Assembly: GCF_009812035.1 (NCBI RefSeq) | Contig: NZ_VZIZ01000031.1 | Location: 1-64,000 of the forward strand | Direction: 5' to 3' | DNA from: Psychrobacter nivimaris | GTDB lineage: Bacteria > Pseudomonadota > Gammaproteobacteria > Pseudomonadales > Moraxellaceae | DNA length: 64,000 nucleotides | Shown: in pieces, positions 29,005-38,338 of the stretch | Position numbering within the stretch: the first letter of the stretch is position 1 | How the letters are laid out: every line of letters begins with the position of its first letter | Made by a program: the position numbers and the translations under genes | The notes under the pieces: generated by a model | What the model saw: only the letters and a program-made list of their open reading frames with translations | The model's database searches: none | Told to the model about the DNA's origin: nothing

Positions 29005-31080
29005 ATGGACATACTCATTATCGTCGGCGTGGTTGTGGTGCTGGCGTTTGTTTTTATTATGGCAGCACTGTTGATGCTCAAAGCCTTTTACTTCAAGGTT
29101 GAGCAGGGCAAAGCACTAATTATCAACGGTGTGAGCAAAATAGCCGTACGTTTTGATGGTGGCTTTGTTTGGCCAGTTATTAATAAAAAAGAGCTGATGA
29201 GAATCTCGCTCATCACGTTAGAAGTTGATAGACGCGGTAAAGAAGGACTAATTTGCGCCGATAATATGCGTGCTGATATTACAGTCGCATTTTATCTACG
29301 TGTCAATGAAACCGAAGAAGATGTATTAAAAGTTGCCAAATCGGTTGGAGTTGAGAGAGCCTCAGATAAAGTCGCTGTTAATGAGCTGTTTAATGCCAAG
29401 TTTTCAGAGGCGCTAAAAACAGTTGGTAAGCAAATAGATTTCGTTAAATTGTTTGAAAACCGCAGCGAGTTTCGTGACAGTATCGTTCAAGAAATCGGTA
29501 ACGATCTAAACGGCTATGTCTTAGAAGATGTCGCAATCGATTATCTAGAGCAAACACCGAAAGTGTCGTTGGACTCAAGTAATATTCTAGATGCTGAAGG
29601 TATCAAAAAGATTACTCAACTAACGGCTTTTCAAAACGTTATTACCAATGAGCTGGAGCGTGATGAAGAGCTAGCGGTTAAGAAAAAGAACGTTGAAACC
29701 AGAGAGGCGATGCTAGAGCTTGAGCGTCAACAAGCCGATGCTGAAGCCAAGCAAAAGCGTGAAATATCGTCAGTGATTGCTCGTGAAACGGCTGAAACTC
29801 GTAAGATTGAAGAAGAAGAGCGTAAGAAGTCAGAAACGGCCGTCATAATGGTTGAGCAGGACTTAGCGATTCAGCGAGAGAATCAGCAACGTGAAATTGA
29901 AGTAGCAGGTCAAAATCGTCTGCGTGCAGTTGTCATCGAAGAAGAGAAGGTTACGCGTGCTCGTGACTTAGAAATCGTCTCTCGTGAGCGTGAAGTTGAC
30001 TTGCAACGTATCGAGGCTGAACGTGCGATTGAACTTGAGAAAAAAGAAATCGCCAATGTCATCCGCGAGCGTATTGCGGTCGACAAAACAGTGGCGCAAG
30101 AAGAAGAGCGTATCAAAGAAGTTCGCGAAGTTAGTGAGGCTGAGCGTTCTAAGCAAACACGCGTGCTAGCTGCTGAAGCGGATGCTGAAGAAATCAAAGT
30201 ACGTCAGGTGAAAAAAGCCGAAGCCGAAGAGCTGTCAGCCAAGCATAAAGCCGTTGAAATCACTACGCTTGCTACGGCTAACCTTGAAGCCTCTGCCAAA
30301 GAGTCAGAAGCCAAAATCAGAATGGCTGAAGGTATTAAAGCCGAAGAGTCTGCACATGGCTTTGCTGAAGCTGCTATCCAAGAAGCTAAGTCGGTCTCTA
30401 TGGAAAAAGAAGGCATTGCTAGAGCCAATATTATTAAAGCGACTGGACAAGCTGAAGCGCAGTCAGAGCGTGAAAAAGGTATGGCAGATGCTGAGGTTAT
30501 CGCGGCTCGCGGTGAATCTAAGGCGAAAGCTGAGCGTGATATCGGTATGGTCGATGCAGAGATTATTGCTGCTCGTGGTCAATCTACTGCCAAGGCTGAA
30601 CGCGAAAAAGGCATGGCAGATGCTGAAATCATCGCAGCACGCGGTGAGTCTAATGCCAAAGCAGAACGCGAAGTTGGACTGGCAAAAGCCGAAGTCACTC
30701 GCGCGCATTTCCAAGCCGAAGCAGATGGTCTAGTCGAGAAATTCAATGCAATGGGTAGTATGAATAAAGAAGCGCGTGAGCACGAAGAGTTCCGCATGAG
30801 TCTTGAGACAGCCTTGCAAGAAGCACTTGCTTCTATTGATGCTGGTAAAGAGATTGCCAAAGAAAATGCTGAAGTATTGGCAGTGGCACTACAAAAAGCC
30901 AAAATTGATATTGTTGGCGGCGAAGCGCATTTCTTTGATAACTTTGCCAAGTCACTATCTATCGGCAAAGCCATCGATGGCCTAGCCGGTAAGTCAGATA
31001 CGTTGAGCGGTATTATCAATGGCGTGATGGCTAGTCAAGCTATGAAAGCAACCAAGCAAAATGATGATAAAACCATTTAA
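29005..31080 (+). CDS. yqiK: Flotillin-like SPFH protein YqiK
   Basis: A 691-residue membrane scaffold protein of flotillin type. One N-terminal membrane segment (about residues 3-27) is followed by the SPFH/Band 7 domain (about 28-200, with FDGGFVWPVI and NMRADITVAFYLRV). A very long Glu/Lys/Ala-rich coiled coil covers about 215-600. The C-terminal part is Gly- and Ala-containing and less charged. Three near-identical 22-residue units lie at 492-557. It is longer than E. coli YqiK (553), largely because of the extended coil. It sits between yqiJ and a giant AAA+ ATPase gene. Flotillins form membrane microdomains; the role here is inferred from family. Confidence 0.92.
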   Translation: MDILIIVGVVVVLAFVFIMAALLMLKAFYFKVEQGKALIINGVSKIAVRFDGGFVWPVINKKELMRISLITLEVDRRGKEGLICADNMRADITVAFYLRVNETEEDVLKVAKSVGVERASDKVAVNELFNAKFSEALKTVGKQIDFVKLFENRSEFRDSIVQEIGNDLNGYVLEDVAIDYLEQTPKVSLDSSNILDAEGIKKITQLTAFQNVITNELERDEELAVKKKNVETREAMLELERQQADAEAKQKREISSVIARETAETRKIEEEERKKSETAVIMVEQDLAIQRENQQREIEVAGQNRLRAVVIEEEKVTRARDLEIVSREREVDLQRIEAERAIELEKKEIANVIRERIAVDKTVAQEEERIKEVREVSEAERSKQTRVLAAEADAEEIKVRQVKKAEAEELSAKHKAVEITTLATANLEASAKESEAKIRMAEGIKAEESAHGFAEAAIQEAKSVSMEKEGIARANIIKATGQAEAQSEREKGMADAEVIAARGESKAKAERDIGMVDAEIIAARGQSTAKAEREKGMADAEIIAARGESNAKAEREVGLAKAEVTRAHFQAEADGLVEKFNAMGSMNKEAREHEEFRMSLETALQEALASIDAGKEIAKENAEVLAVALQKAKIDIVGGEAHFFDNFAKSLSIGKAIDGLAGKSDTLSGIINGVMASQAMKATKQNDDKTI
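30478..30675 (+). repeat. Three 66-bp in-frame repeats within the flotillin gene
   Basis: Each unit encodes 22 residues of the type GMADAEVIAARGESKAKAER plus two, at residues 492-513, 514-535 and 536-557. They differ at a few positions. A decayed fourth unit (GLAKAEVT) follows. The count could vary between strains by slippage or recombination. Confidence 0.85.
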
Positions 31081-31210
31081 TATTAAGACATGTCTTTATA
31101 GATTGAAGACACGCGCCAAGATTAATGCATTTCTCCCTTGATAACTAGCCTGTCATTTAGGAGGCAGGCTGAATCTAACCAACTTGTTCTATACATCTTC
31201 ATAGAGCGAT

Positions 31211-31286
31211 AGCCAACTTATTATTAATAATGAGTTGGCTAATCTAAAAAATCCGCAGTGATGAATCGTTTTTTTAGATTAGCCAA
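31211..31286 (+). promoter_or_regulatory. Mutually exclusive hairpins ahead of the giant ATPase gene
   Basis: Segment A AGCCAACT (31211-31218) pairs with B1 AGTTGGCT (31233-31240). Segment B TTGGCTAATCTAAAAAA (31235-31251) pairs perfectly over 17 bases with C (31270-31286). B is shared, so the two stems exclude each other. This occupies much of the 308-base gap between yqiK and the ATPase gene. No gene is visible in that gap. Confidence 0.6.
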
Positions 31287-31388
31287 GTGCTTCTTTACTT
31301 TCGATGATCTTTATCTCAAATAACTTCTTATTTTCCTTATTGCCAAAAAATTCTCTTATTATGTAAAAACAGAAACGGACGAGCAACA

Positions 31389-34300
31389 ATGGCGGACACG
31401 CAAAACCTAACCACTCCAGATAGCAATGACAACCCTAATGCTAGTCAAGCAAGCCAAACTGATCAGGCGGTTGCCTCGGGCAATGCTTATGAGCTCATCA
31501 AAAAACGTTTGACAGAACAAGGTGCTCGTTTAGAGCAACAGACGGCCACGCTAAATACTGCACGCCTTGAAGAGTTCGGCAGTACTCAAATGCAAGTCAT
31601 CGCCCGTACGCGTATCCGTACCGAACATAACTGTGTGGCGCAGGATATGGTGCAAGTAGGCGAATATCTACTTTTTGGCTACAACGTTTTTATGGGACTC
31701 AAACGTGCGAGCAATGTTAAGGATGTATTGTCGTTATATCGTCTGAACGAGCCAGCTGGTAATGAAGAAGAGTATCAGCTCGAAGAGGTTGACCTAAAAG
31801 GCACTTTTTTGGCTCAAGACGCCTTTGTCCAAGACTTCAATGAGCTGTATCGATATTACAAGCAAACGCGCCTGATTCAAATAACGGTGAAAGACAGCAA
31901 ATTGCTATTGGCATTTCAGATTGGTGAGCGCATCACTGATATTCGAGTGTTCCGTTTTGCGTTAGATTTTAGCCAAGGTACGCCAGAGTCGGCACAAGTC
32001 GCTTATGTGGACAATCGAGGCGAGCGTGACATTGAACTGCCGCCTGCTTATGATTTTGACTGGATTGAGACCACACGCGATCAAATGGTGAATGGCAAGT
32101 ATCCCCATATGAATATCTTAGACACGATATTTGTAGAAACGGTTGGTGGTGATTTGACCATTAAGATTGAGGACAATACGCAATCCGGTCAGGGTATTTA
32201 TAGCGAACCAGTTAATGACCGTACCCAGTCGCTGACGGATGCTGAGATTGCGTATGCCAAAGTGGGCAGTTTAATACTGCTCAAAATATTGCCCTATCGT
32301 GAAGAGGACTACCGTTATTTTGTTTATAACACCTTGACCGAAGCGGTGCTGCGTTTGGATGCGATTGGACAATCGTGTGTGCAGCTACCAGAAGACCACG
32401 GCATCATATTTCCGGGTGGCTACTATCTGCAAACGGGCGAATATAAACTGTTTGATGCCAATAATGTGGACGCCAAAGACTTAAAGTTCAAACGCAAAAT
32501 CATATCGCCAAATGGGGAAGACGTTCTATTTTTATTTTATGACAGAGACTTGGGCGTCACGGGGTTGTTTCCTTATAATTTGATTAAAAAGCAATTAGCA
32601 AACCCTATCTATTGCAACGGTATGGCTTTGGCTGAGAATGGCCGTTTGGTGCTGTTTAGCGATCAAAATGAGCCATCTCGTATTCACCCGATGCAGATAT
32701 GGCATACCCCTTATGCCTCACACGAGTATGTGAGTGAGCTGCCAGAAAGCACGAGCTTCTATGGCAAAATCGGCAATAAAGAGCTGGTACGTGGTATCTC
32801 AGACCTGTATAGCATTACTCGCCTGATTGATAATCAAAGTGTCTCTCAAAAGCTCTATGAAGAGTTGGCTGACAATACCAGTCGTCTCTTTGACAGCTAT
32901 TATTGGCTGTCTGAGCCTGAGCTGAGCGAAGTCGCCAGTAGTATCAAGGAAGTGACGGCCACGGCTGAGCTTGTCATCGATGAGTTCGCCAAAGTACAAA
33001 GTATCCAAAAGCAAACCCAAACTGCGCTAGCCGATGCTGATACGCAGCAAAGTGAGATTTTGCGGCAGATACGCGTTACTAGTTTTGAGTCTGCCAGTGA
33101 TTATGTCGATCAGTTGTCAGCGTTAAGACGCCAAAAAGGCCGTTTGGTCAGCTTGGAGGATTTGCGATATCTAGATGCCGATAAGCTACAAGCGCTGCAA
33201 AAGCAGTTAGAAGAAGCCGAAAGCGAGCTTGCCGAAAAAACGGTGCTGTTTTTAAGTGGTGAAGAGGCGCTATCAAGTTACGAAGGTATATTGGTCGATG
33301 TCAGTGAGCGCTTGAATACTGCTGAAACCAATGCTGAGCTAAAACCCGTACTAGAAAAAATTGATGAGACAGCGCAAGGGTTAGATTTATTAACCGAGTT
33401 GCTAGGGACGCTAGATGTAGCTGATGCTACAGTGCGTACGCAAATTATCGATGACATATCGACCATTTATGCCAGCCTGAACCAAAGCAAAGCAAAGCTT
33501 AATCATAAACGCAAAAATTTAGGCTCAGCGGAGGCTGTCGCGCAATTTGGTGCGCAGTTTAAGCTGTTTGGTCAATCTATTGCCAATGCGTTATCCATTG
33601 CCAATACGCCTGAGAAATCAGACGAGCAAATGGCAAAGTTATTGGTACAGTTAGAAGAGTTAGAGAGTCAGTTCGCTGATCCAGAAACCAATAGTGGCGA
33701 CCAGTTTTTAGCAGATATCATCAGCAAGCGTGAAGAGATTTACGAAACCTTTGAAAACCATAAGCAGCAACTGCTTGATGCTCGTAATCGCAAAGCGCAA
33801 AATTTAGGTGATGGCGCGCTGCGGATGCTTGAGAGTATTAAAAAACGCACGCAAAGCACAGGCGTCACAGGCTTTACAGAGGAAGAAGCGTTAAATACGT
33901 ATTTTGCCGCTGATGGTCTGGTGCAAAAAGTCCGCAACATCGCAAAAGAGCTGCAAGCGATGGGCTTTAGCGTCAAAGCTGATGACATCGATGCGCGTCT
34001 AAAAGCCATCCAAATCGAGAGCTATAAGAGTCTAAAAGACAAGTCGGACTTGTTTGAAGATGGTGGCCAAATCATCAAACTGGGTAAGCACCGTTTTTCG
34101 GTCAATACTCAGCCGCTTGATTTGACCTTATTAAGTCGTCAACAGTCAGACGGCAAGCGTGTGCTGAATTTGCATCTAACGGGTACAGATTATTATGAAG
34201 TGCTTAATAATGCTGAGCTAAACGCCTTGCGCCCGTATTGGGACATGAATATCGCCTCCGAGTCTGACAAGGTGTACCGCGCCGAGTACTTAGCCTATAG

Positions 34301-37300
34301 CATTATCGAAAGTGCTAAGAACAGCCAGGAGGGTTTGACTGAAGCGCGCCTATATCAAGCCTACGATGCAACTGTTATTACTCTAGACATTAATGGCGAC
34401 ATTGATAACGACAGTCCATTGTCCAAGTTGGTCAAAGCTTATGCCACACCTCGCTATCAGCTTGGTTATGACAAAGGCATTCATGACCATGATGCCACGC
34501 TATTATTGATGCAAATATTGCCAACGTTGCGTGAGGCAGGGCTACTGATTTATACCCCGCAAGTACGTGCGTTGGCGCAATTATTCTATTGGCAACTAAA
34601 CATTGTACAAGCACTTGGTCTAGACAGCTTGCGTCAATTTGGTTATGACGCTTGGTTAAATGAATCAGTGCTGACACGCGCAAATAACTGGACGGATAGA
34701 GCTGCTACCGCTGAGCAACTGCGCCGTGCATTAGGCAGTGATACGGCCAAATCGCTATTGGTTGAAGACATGAGCCAAGTGATGCGTCATTTTGTTATGG
34801 CTCATAATGATGACAGTCTTAGCGCTGATAACGGTACTGGCATTAATAATGGCGCTGGCAAGCAGTCCACATCTAAATCAGGGTCAGAACTGGACTCAAA
34901 TACCAGTGATGTTCATAACGCCAATATCTTCAAACCAAGCTACGTTCAGCTTGCTTGTGAATACTTGGTGAGCGTCATGGGGCAATCGGCTGAAACCAAT
35001 ATAGGCGCAAACAGCACAATAAACTGGCAAACTAGTCAACAAGCACAGCAGTTGTGTGAGCAGCTAAGCCAAACGTTGAATAGCGCTTCGGGCAGCACGC
35101 AAAATACGGCCAGTTTTGACCAACTACAATCTTCTATCGGTAAGCTTGGCTTCCAACCCAAATCAGCCTATGAGCTATTGGCAACATGGTTTCATGCACT
35201 ACTTGATAAGACTTATGGTGGGACAGAGTCGGTTAACGTAGCGACTGATGGCACCAATGAAGCAGGTGAGGCACTCAGTGAAGCGCAGCTTTCTGAGAGT
35301 AAAGAAAAAGAGGCACTACGCAAACAGCAACTAGAGAGTGGTCGTCATTATGTGCCAGAAGCCATTGCTGTACTACTCACTCAACTAAATGATGCGCAGC
35401 GTGAAGCCTTGGTGCAACGATTGATTGATTCAGGCGCGAGTTTTGATAAAGGCGGCGCAAATAAAGGCACAGCTAATGCCGCTTCCACCTTATCGTTCTC
35501 CTTACCTTCAACGTCATCATCAACGTCGCTGACCAGTATCAATAATCCGCTCAATCAAGTGCAAAGCTTTGCGCGTCACACGGGTAAGGTGTCACTTGAA
35601 ATACAAGTGAATAATCTACTGGGTGAGCATACACGTATTCATCAGCAAACCCTAACCTTTGCCGTTGATGACTTTTTAAACCGTTTGCATCACCATGATA
35701 CCCAAGTGATTCCTGACTATCGACGCTATCTGGCGATGCGCTCAGAGATATTGCACACGTCAAAAGAAACCTTGCGACTGGACGAGTTTATGCCGCGTCC
35801 CCTGTCTTCATTCGTGCGTAACCGTCTGATTAACGAGAGCTACCTGCCACTCATCGGCGATAACCTTGCCAAGCAGATGGGCACGGTGGGCGAGGATAAG
35901 CGTACCGATCTGATGGGTATCCTCATGATGATATCGCCACCAGGGTATGGTAAAACCACCTTAATGGAGTACGTGGCAAATCGTCTCGGCCTTATCTTTA
36001 TGAAGATTAACTGTCCGTCACTCGGTCACGACGTAACGTCTTTAGATCCCGAAAAAGCACCCAATGCCACTGCGCGAGAAGAGCTGAATAAAATCAACTT
36101 GGCCTTTGAGATGGGTAACAACGTCATGCTGTATCTCGATGATATTCAGCATACCCATGCAGAATTTTTGCAGAAGTTTATCTCGTTGGGTGATGGTACA
36201 CGCCGTATCGATGGCGTTTGGCAAGGTAAGACCAAGACCTATGACATGCGTGGCAAAAAGTTCTGCGTGGTCATGGCAGGTAATCCGTATACCGAAAGCG
36301 GTGAGGCCTTCAAAGTCCCTGACATGCTTGCCAACCGTGCCGATATCTACAACTTAGGCGATATTATGAGCGGCATGGAAGAGGTGTTTGCACTCAGTTA
36401 TATTGAAAACTCGCTCACTTCTAACACCGTTCTCGCGCCACTGGCCAACCGAGACCTAGCGGATGTCCATCGTCTCATTAAAATAGCGAAAGCGGACAAT
36501 GCAAATCTAGCACAAGCACAAAGCAGCGATTTGACGTATCCGTATAGCACCTCAGAAGTTAACGAAATTATCGCTATCTTGCGCCATATGTTTAGGGTGC
36601 AAGAAGTCATTCTGGACGTCAACCAAGCCTATATTGCCTCAGCATCACAAGATGATAAATACCGTGTCGAGCCGATATTTAAGCTGCAAGGCAGTTATCG
36701 CAATATGAATAAGATGACCGAAAAGCTATCGGCGGTCATGAATGAAAACGAGCTGAACCAGCTGATAGACGATCACTATTTGGGTGAGTCGCAGCTATTG
36801 ACCCAAGGCGCAGAGAGCAACCTTCTAAAGCTTGGCGAGATGCGCGGTGTGTTGACTGACGCAGAAAAAGAGCGTTGGGCACAAATCAAAGCCGACTTCT
36901 TACGTAATAAAGCCATGGGCGGTGAAGACGGTGATACTGGCGCGCGTATCGTTGCCCAGTTGGTCGACTTGGCTAGTGGCTTCAATACCATCAGTAGCCA
37001 GTTTGAGACATACTTAACGAAAAATGACCCAGAGCAAATCGCCCGCTTACGACAAGCAGGACAACAAGCACAACTCGATGCCCAGCTAAACGCTCAATTA
37101 GAAGCACAGAAAATCCTTGCCGATAGCGTCATTAACAATGCCAAAGTCGTCAGCGACAGTATCGACCATAGCTTTGAGAAAAGCGTGAGTCAACTGGTAC
37201 AAATATATAAGCACAATCACAATACTGAAAAGGCGGAAGGCGAGTATCTCAAACAAAATCAAGGCGCGCAAAAAGCGCTGATGATGCAGCTGGTGGATGC

Positions 37301-37574
37301 TGTTGAGCAACTGGCACAAAAAATGGCTGATAGTTTGTCTAATAGCTTAACAGAGAGCCTGCTTAAGAATGATGAGAACCAAACGGCAGACAGCGATACG
37401 CTTGATGTTCATCAACAGACCGCGCTGATGGCAACAGCTCTTAAAGAAGCGCTTACGCCACTGACGATGCGGATGGATGAGAAGCTGGCGATTGATACCA
37501 GCACCGATCAATCTGGTAAGTTAATCGTCAATAGCCTCAACAGGCTAAACAAAATCTTTGATGACTATGATTGA
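31389..37574 (+). CDS. Giant AAA+ ATPase of the 'DNA repair ATPase' family
   Basis: A 2061-residue protein. The N-terminal ~500 residues are a globular region of beta-rich character (DUF3686-like by memory). Coiled coil follows at about 540-830. A large alpha region has low-complexity Ser/Thr/Asn linkers near 1145-1180 and 1355-1390. The AAA+ domain is near the C-terminus: Walker A GYGKTT (1519-1524), Walker B MLYLDDIQH (about 1580-1588), and sensor region CVVMAGNPYTESGEAF (about 1624). The closing ~230 residues are Gln/Ala-rich coiled coil. The family is annotated as DNA repair ATPase without firm evidence. Neighbouring yqiJ and yqiK suggest a membrane-linked complex; that is inference. Confidence 0.85.
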   Translation: MADTQNLTTPDSNDNPNASQASQTDQAVASGNAYELIKKRLTEQGARLEQQTATLNTARLEEFGSTQMQVIARTRIRTEHNCVAQDMVQVGEYLLFGYNVFMGLKRASNVKDVLSLYRLNEPAGNEEEYQLEEVDLKGTFLAQDAFVQDFNELYRYYKQTRLIQITVKDSKLLLAFQIGERITDIRVFRFALDFSQGTPESAQVAYVDNRGERDIELPPAYDFDWIETTRDQMVNGKYPHMNILDTIFVETVGGDLTIKIEDNTQSGQGIYSEPVNDRTQSLTDAEIAYAKVGSLILLKILPYREEDYRYFVYNTLTEAVLRLDAIGQSCVQLPEDHGIIFPGGYYLQTGEYKLFDANNVDAKDLKFKRKIISPNGEDVLFLFYDRDLGVTGLFPYNLIKKQLANPIYCNGMALAENGRLVLFSDQNEPSRIHPMQIWHTPYASHEYVSELPESTSFYGKIGNKELVRGISDLYSITRLIDNQSVSQKLYEELADNTSRLFDSYYWLSEPELSEVASSIKEVTATAELVIDEFAKVQSIQKQTQTALADADTQQSEILRQIRVTSFESASDYVDQLSALRRQKGRLVSLEDLRYLDADKLQALQKQLEEAESELAEKTVLFLSGEEALSSYEGILVDVSERLNTAETNAELKPVLEKIDETAQGLDLLTELLGTLDVADATVRTQIIDDISTIYASLNQSKAKLNHKRKNLGSAEAVAQFGAQFKLFGQSIANALSIANTPEKSDEQMAKLLVQLEELESQFADPETNSGDQFLADIISKREEIYETFENHKQQLLDARNRKAQNLGDGALRMLESIKKRTQSTGVTGFTEEEALNTYFAADGLVQKVRNIAKELQAMGFSVKADDIDARLKAIQIESYKSLKDKSDLFEDGGQIIKLGKHRFSVNTQPLDLTLLSRQQSDGKRVLNLHLTGTDYYEVLNNAELNALRPYWDMNIASESDKVYRAEYLAYSIIESAKNSQEGLTEARLYQAYDATVITLDINGDIDNDSPLSKLVKAYATPRYQLGYDKGIHDHDATLLLMQILPTLREAGLLIYTPQVRALAQLFYWQLNIVQALGLDSLRQFGYDAWLNESVLTRANNWTDRAATAEQLRRALGSDTAKSLLVEDMSQVMRHFVMAHNDDSLSADNGTGINNGAGKQSTSKSGSELDSNTSDVHNANIFKPSYVQLACEYLVSVMGQSAETNIGANSTINWQTSQQAQQLCEQLSQTLNSASGSTQNTASFDQLQSSIGKLGFQPKSAYELLATWFHALLDKTYGGTESVNVATDGTNEAGEALSEAQLSESKEKEALRKQQLESGRHYVPEAIAVLLTQLNDAQREALVQRLIDSGASFDKGGANKGTANAASTLSFSLPSTSSSTSLTSINNPLNQVQSFARHTGKVSLEIQVNNLLGEHTRIHQQTLTFAVDDFLNRLHHHDTQVIPDYRRYLAMRSEILHTSKETLRLDEFMPRPLSSFVRNRLINESYLPLIGDNLAKQMGTVGEDKRTDLMGILMMISPPGYGKTTLMEYVANRLGLIFMKINCPSLGHDVTSLDPEKAPNATAREELNKINLAFEMGNNVMLYLDDIQHTHAEFLQKFISLGDGTRRIDGVWQGKTKTYDMRGKKFCVVMAGNPYTESGEAFKVPDMLANRADIYNLGDIMSGMEEVFALSYIENSLTSNTVLAPLANRDLADVHRLIKIAKADNANLAQAQSSDLTYPYSTSEVNEIIAILRHMFRVQEVILDVNQAYIASASQDDKYRVEPIFKLQGSYRNMNKMTEKLSAVMNENELNQLIDDHYLGESQLLTQGAESNLLKLGEMRGVLTDAEKERWAQIKADFLRNKAMGGEDGDTGARIVAQLVDLASGFNTISSQFETYLTKNDPEQIARLRQAGQQAQLDAQLNAQLEAQKILADSVINNAKVVSDSIDHSFEKSVSQLVQIYKHNHNTEKAEGEYLKQNQGAQKALMMQLVDAVEQLAQKMADSLSNSLTESLLKNDENQTADSDTLDVHQQTALMATALKEALTPLTMRMDEKLAIDTSTDQSGKLIVNSLNRLNKIFDDYD

Positions 37575-37703
37575 TACTGACGATTAACGCTTATAAGCAA
37601 TAATGATAATTAGAACTTATAATTAATAGGCTATAGCGATAAGTTATTGATGTATAGTCGTGGCAGTTGATTCGACTATGTTAAACAAACCAATGAGAAA
37701 CGT

Positions 37704-37865
37704 ATGGCGCACAAAAAGAAAAACGTCCGCAAAAAACTCTGCCCTGTCTGCGAGCGCGAATTTAGTTGGGCGAAGAAGTTGGATAAAAACTGGGAGAGTA
37801 TGGTCTATTGTTCCGACCAATGCCGCCGCGTAAAAAAGTATGAAGGGTTAGATCATCAAAAGTAA
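37704..37865 (+). CDS. DUF2256 small zinc-ribbon-like protein, copy 1
   Basis: A 53-residue basic protein read directly from the sequence. It starts MAHKKKNVRKKLCPVC, then has FSWAKKLDKNWESMVYCSDQC. The CPVC and CSDQC pairs should bind one zinc. The pattern matches DUF2256, a family of about 50 residues whose function is unknown. It is followed by a terminator and then by a second copy of the family. Confidence 0.85.
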   Translation: MAHKKKNVRKKLCPVCEREFSWAKKLDKNWESMVYCSDQCRRVKKYEGLDHQK

Positions 37866-37896
37866 GAATTTAAATCTAAATTTCGCGTTGGTTGTA

Positions 37897-37923
37897 GGCT
37901 GGGTTTTTAACCCAGCCTTTTAT
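37897..37923 (+). terminator. Rho-independent terminator after DUF2256 copy 1
   Basis: GGCTGGG and CCCAGCC pair around TTTTTAA and are followed by TTTTAT. Confidence 0.8.
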
Positions 37924-38106
37924 ACTATATTCAGTCCAATATGAAAAAGATACAGCGGGACTGGGATGCTTAGTTTTTAATATGATTTTTGCAGCCTCTG
38001 TCGGCATAGGCACAGCAAGCCAGAAAAATTTATACCAGTTTCGCGTTATTAAATAACGTATCCATTTTATTTAGTATTAACTATACAAAGTGACGCAGGG
38101 AAGCTC

Positions 38107-38265
38107 ATGGCACACAAAAAAGCAAACCTACCGCAAAAAGTATGCCCAGTCTGTCAGCGCCCATTTACGTGGCGCAAGAAGTGGGAAAAGGATTGGGAGC
38201 AGGTGATTTATTGTTCTGAGCGCTGTCGGCGGAGTAGAAACGATTTAAACAATAAGAATCATTAG
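38107..38265 (+). CDS. DUF2256 small zinc-ribbon-like protein, copy 2
   Basis: A 52-residue paralogue of the gene at 37704. It starts [16 protein letters not shown], then has [21 protein letters not shown]. Both cysteine pairs are kept. AGGGAAG precedes the ATG. The two copies have clearly diverged, mostly between and outside the motifs, so the duplication is not recent. It is the last ordinary gene before the AT-rich island. Confidence 0.87.
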   Translation: MAHKKANLPQKVCPVCQRPFTWRKKWEKDWEQVIYCSERCRRSRNDLNNKNH

Positions 38266-38338
38266 ATTTCATGATAAGTTTTGGACAGTTCGAGTATGCA
38301 AGTTGATTTAGTCTGTGTTTACAAGCCGTAGAAAGAAA

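Noticed and set aside
30254..30733. 159-codon open frame within the flotillin gene
   Set aside because: It is a frame-shifted reading of the Glu/Lys/Ala coil and gives an implausible Leu/Lys/Arg-rich product.
31084..31118. A further copy of the MITE-like repeat after yqiK
   Set aside because: GACATGTC...GAAGACACGCGCC only loosely resembles the repeat ends and lacks the interior.
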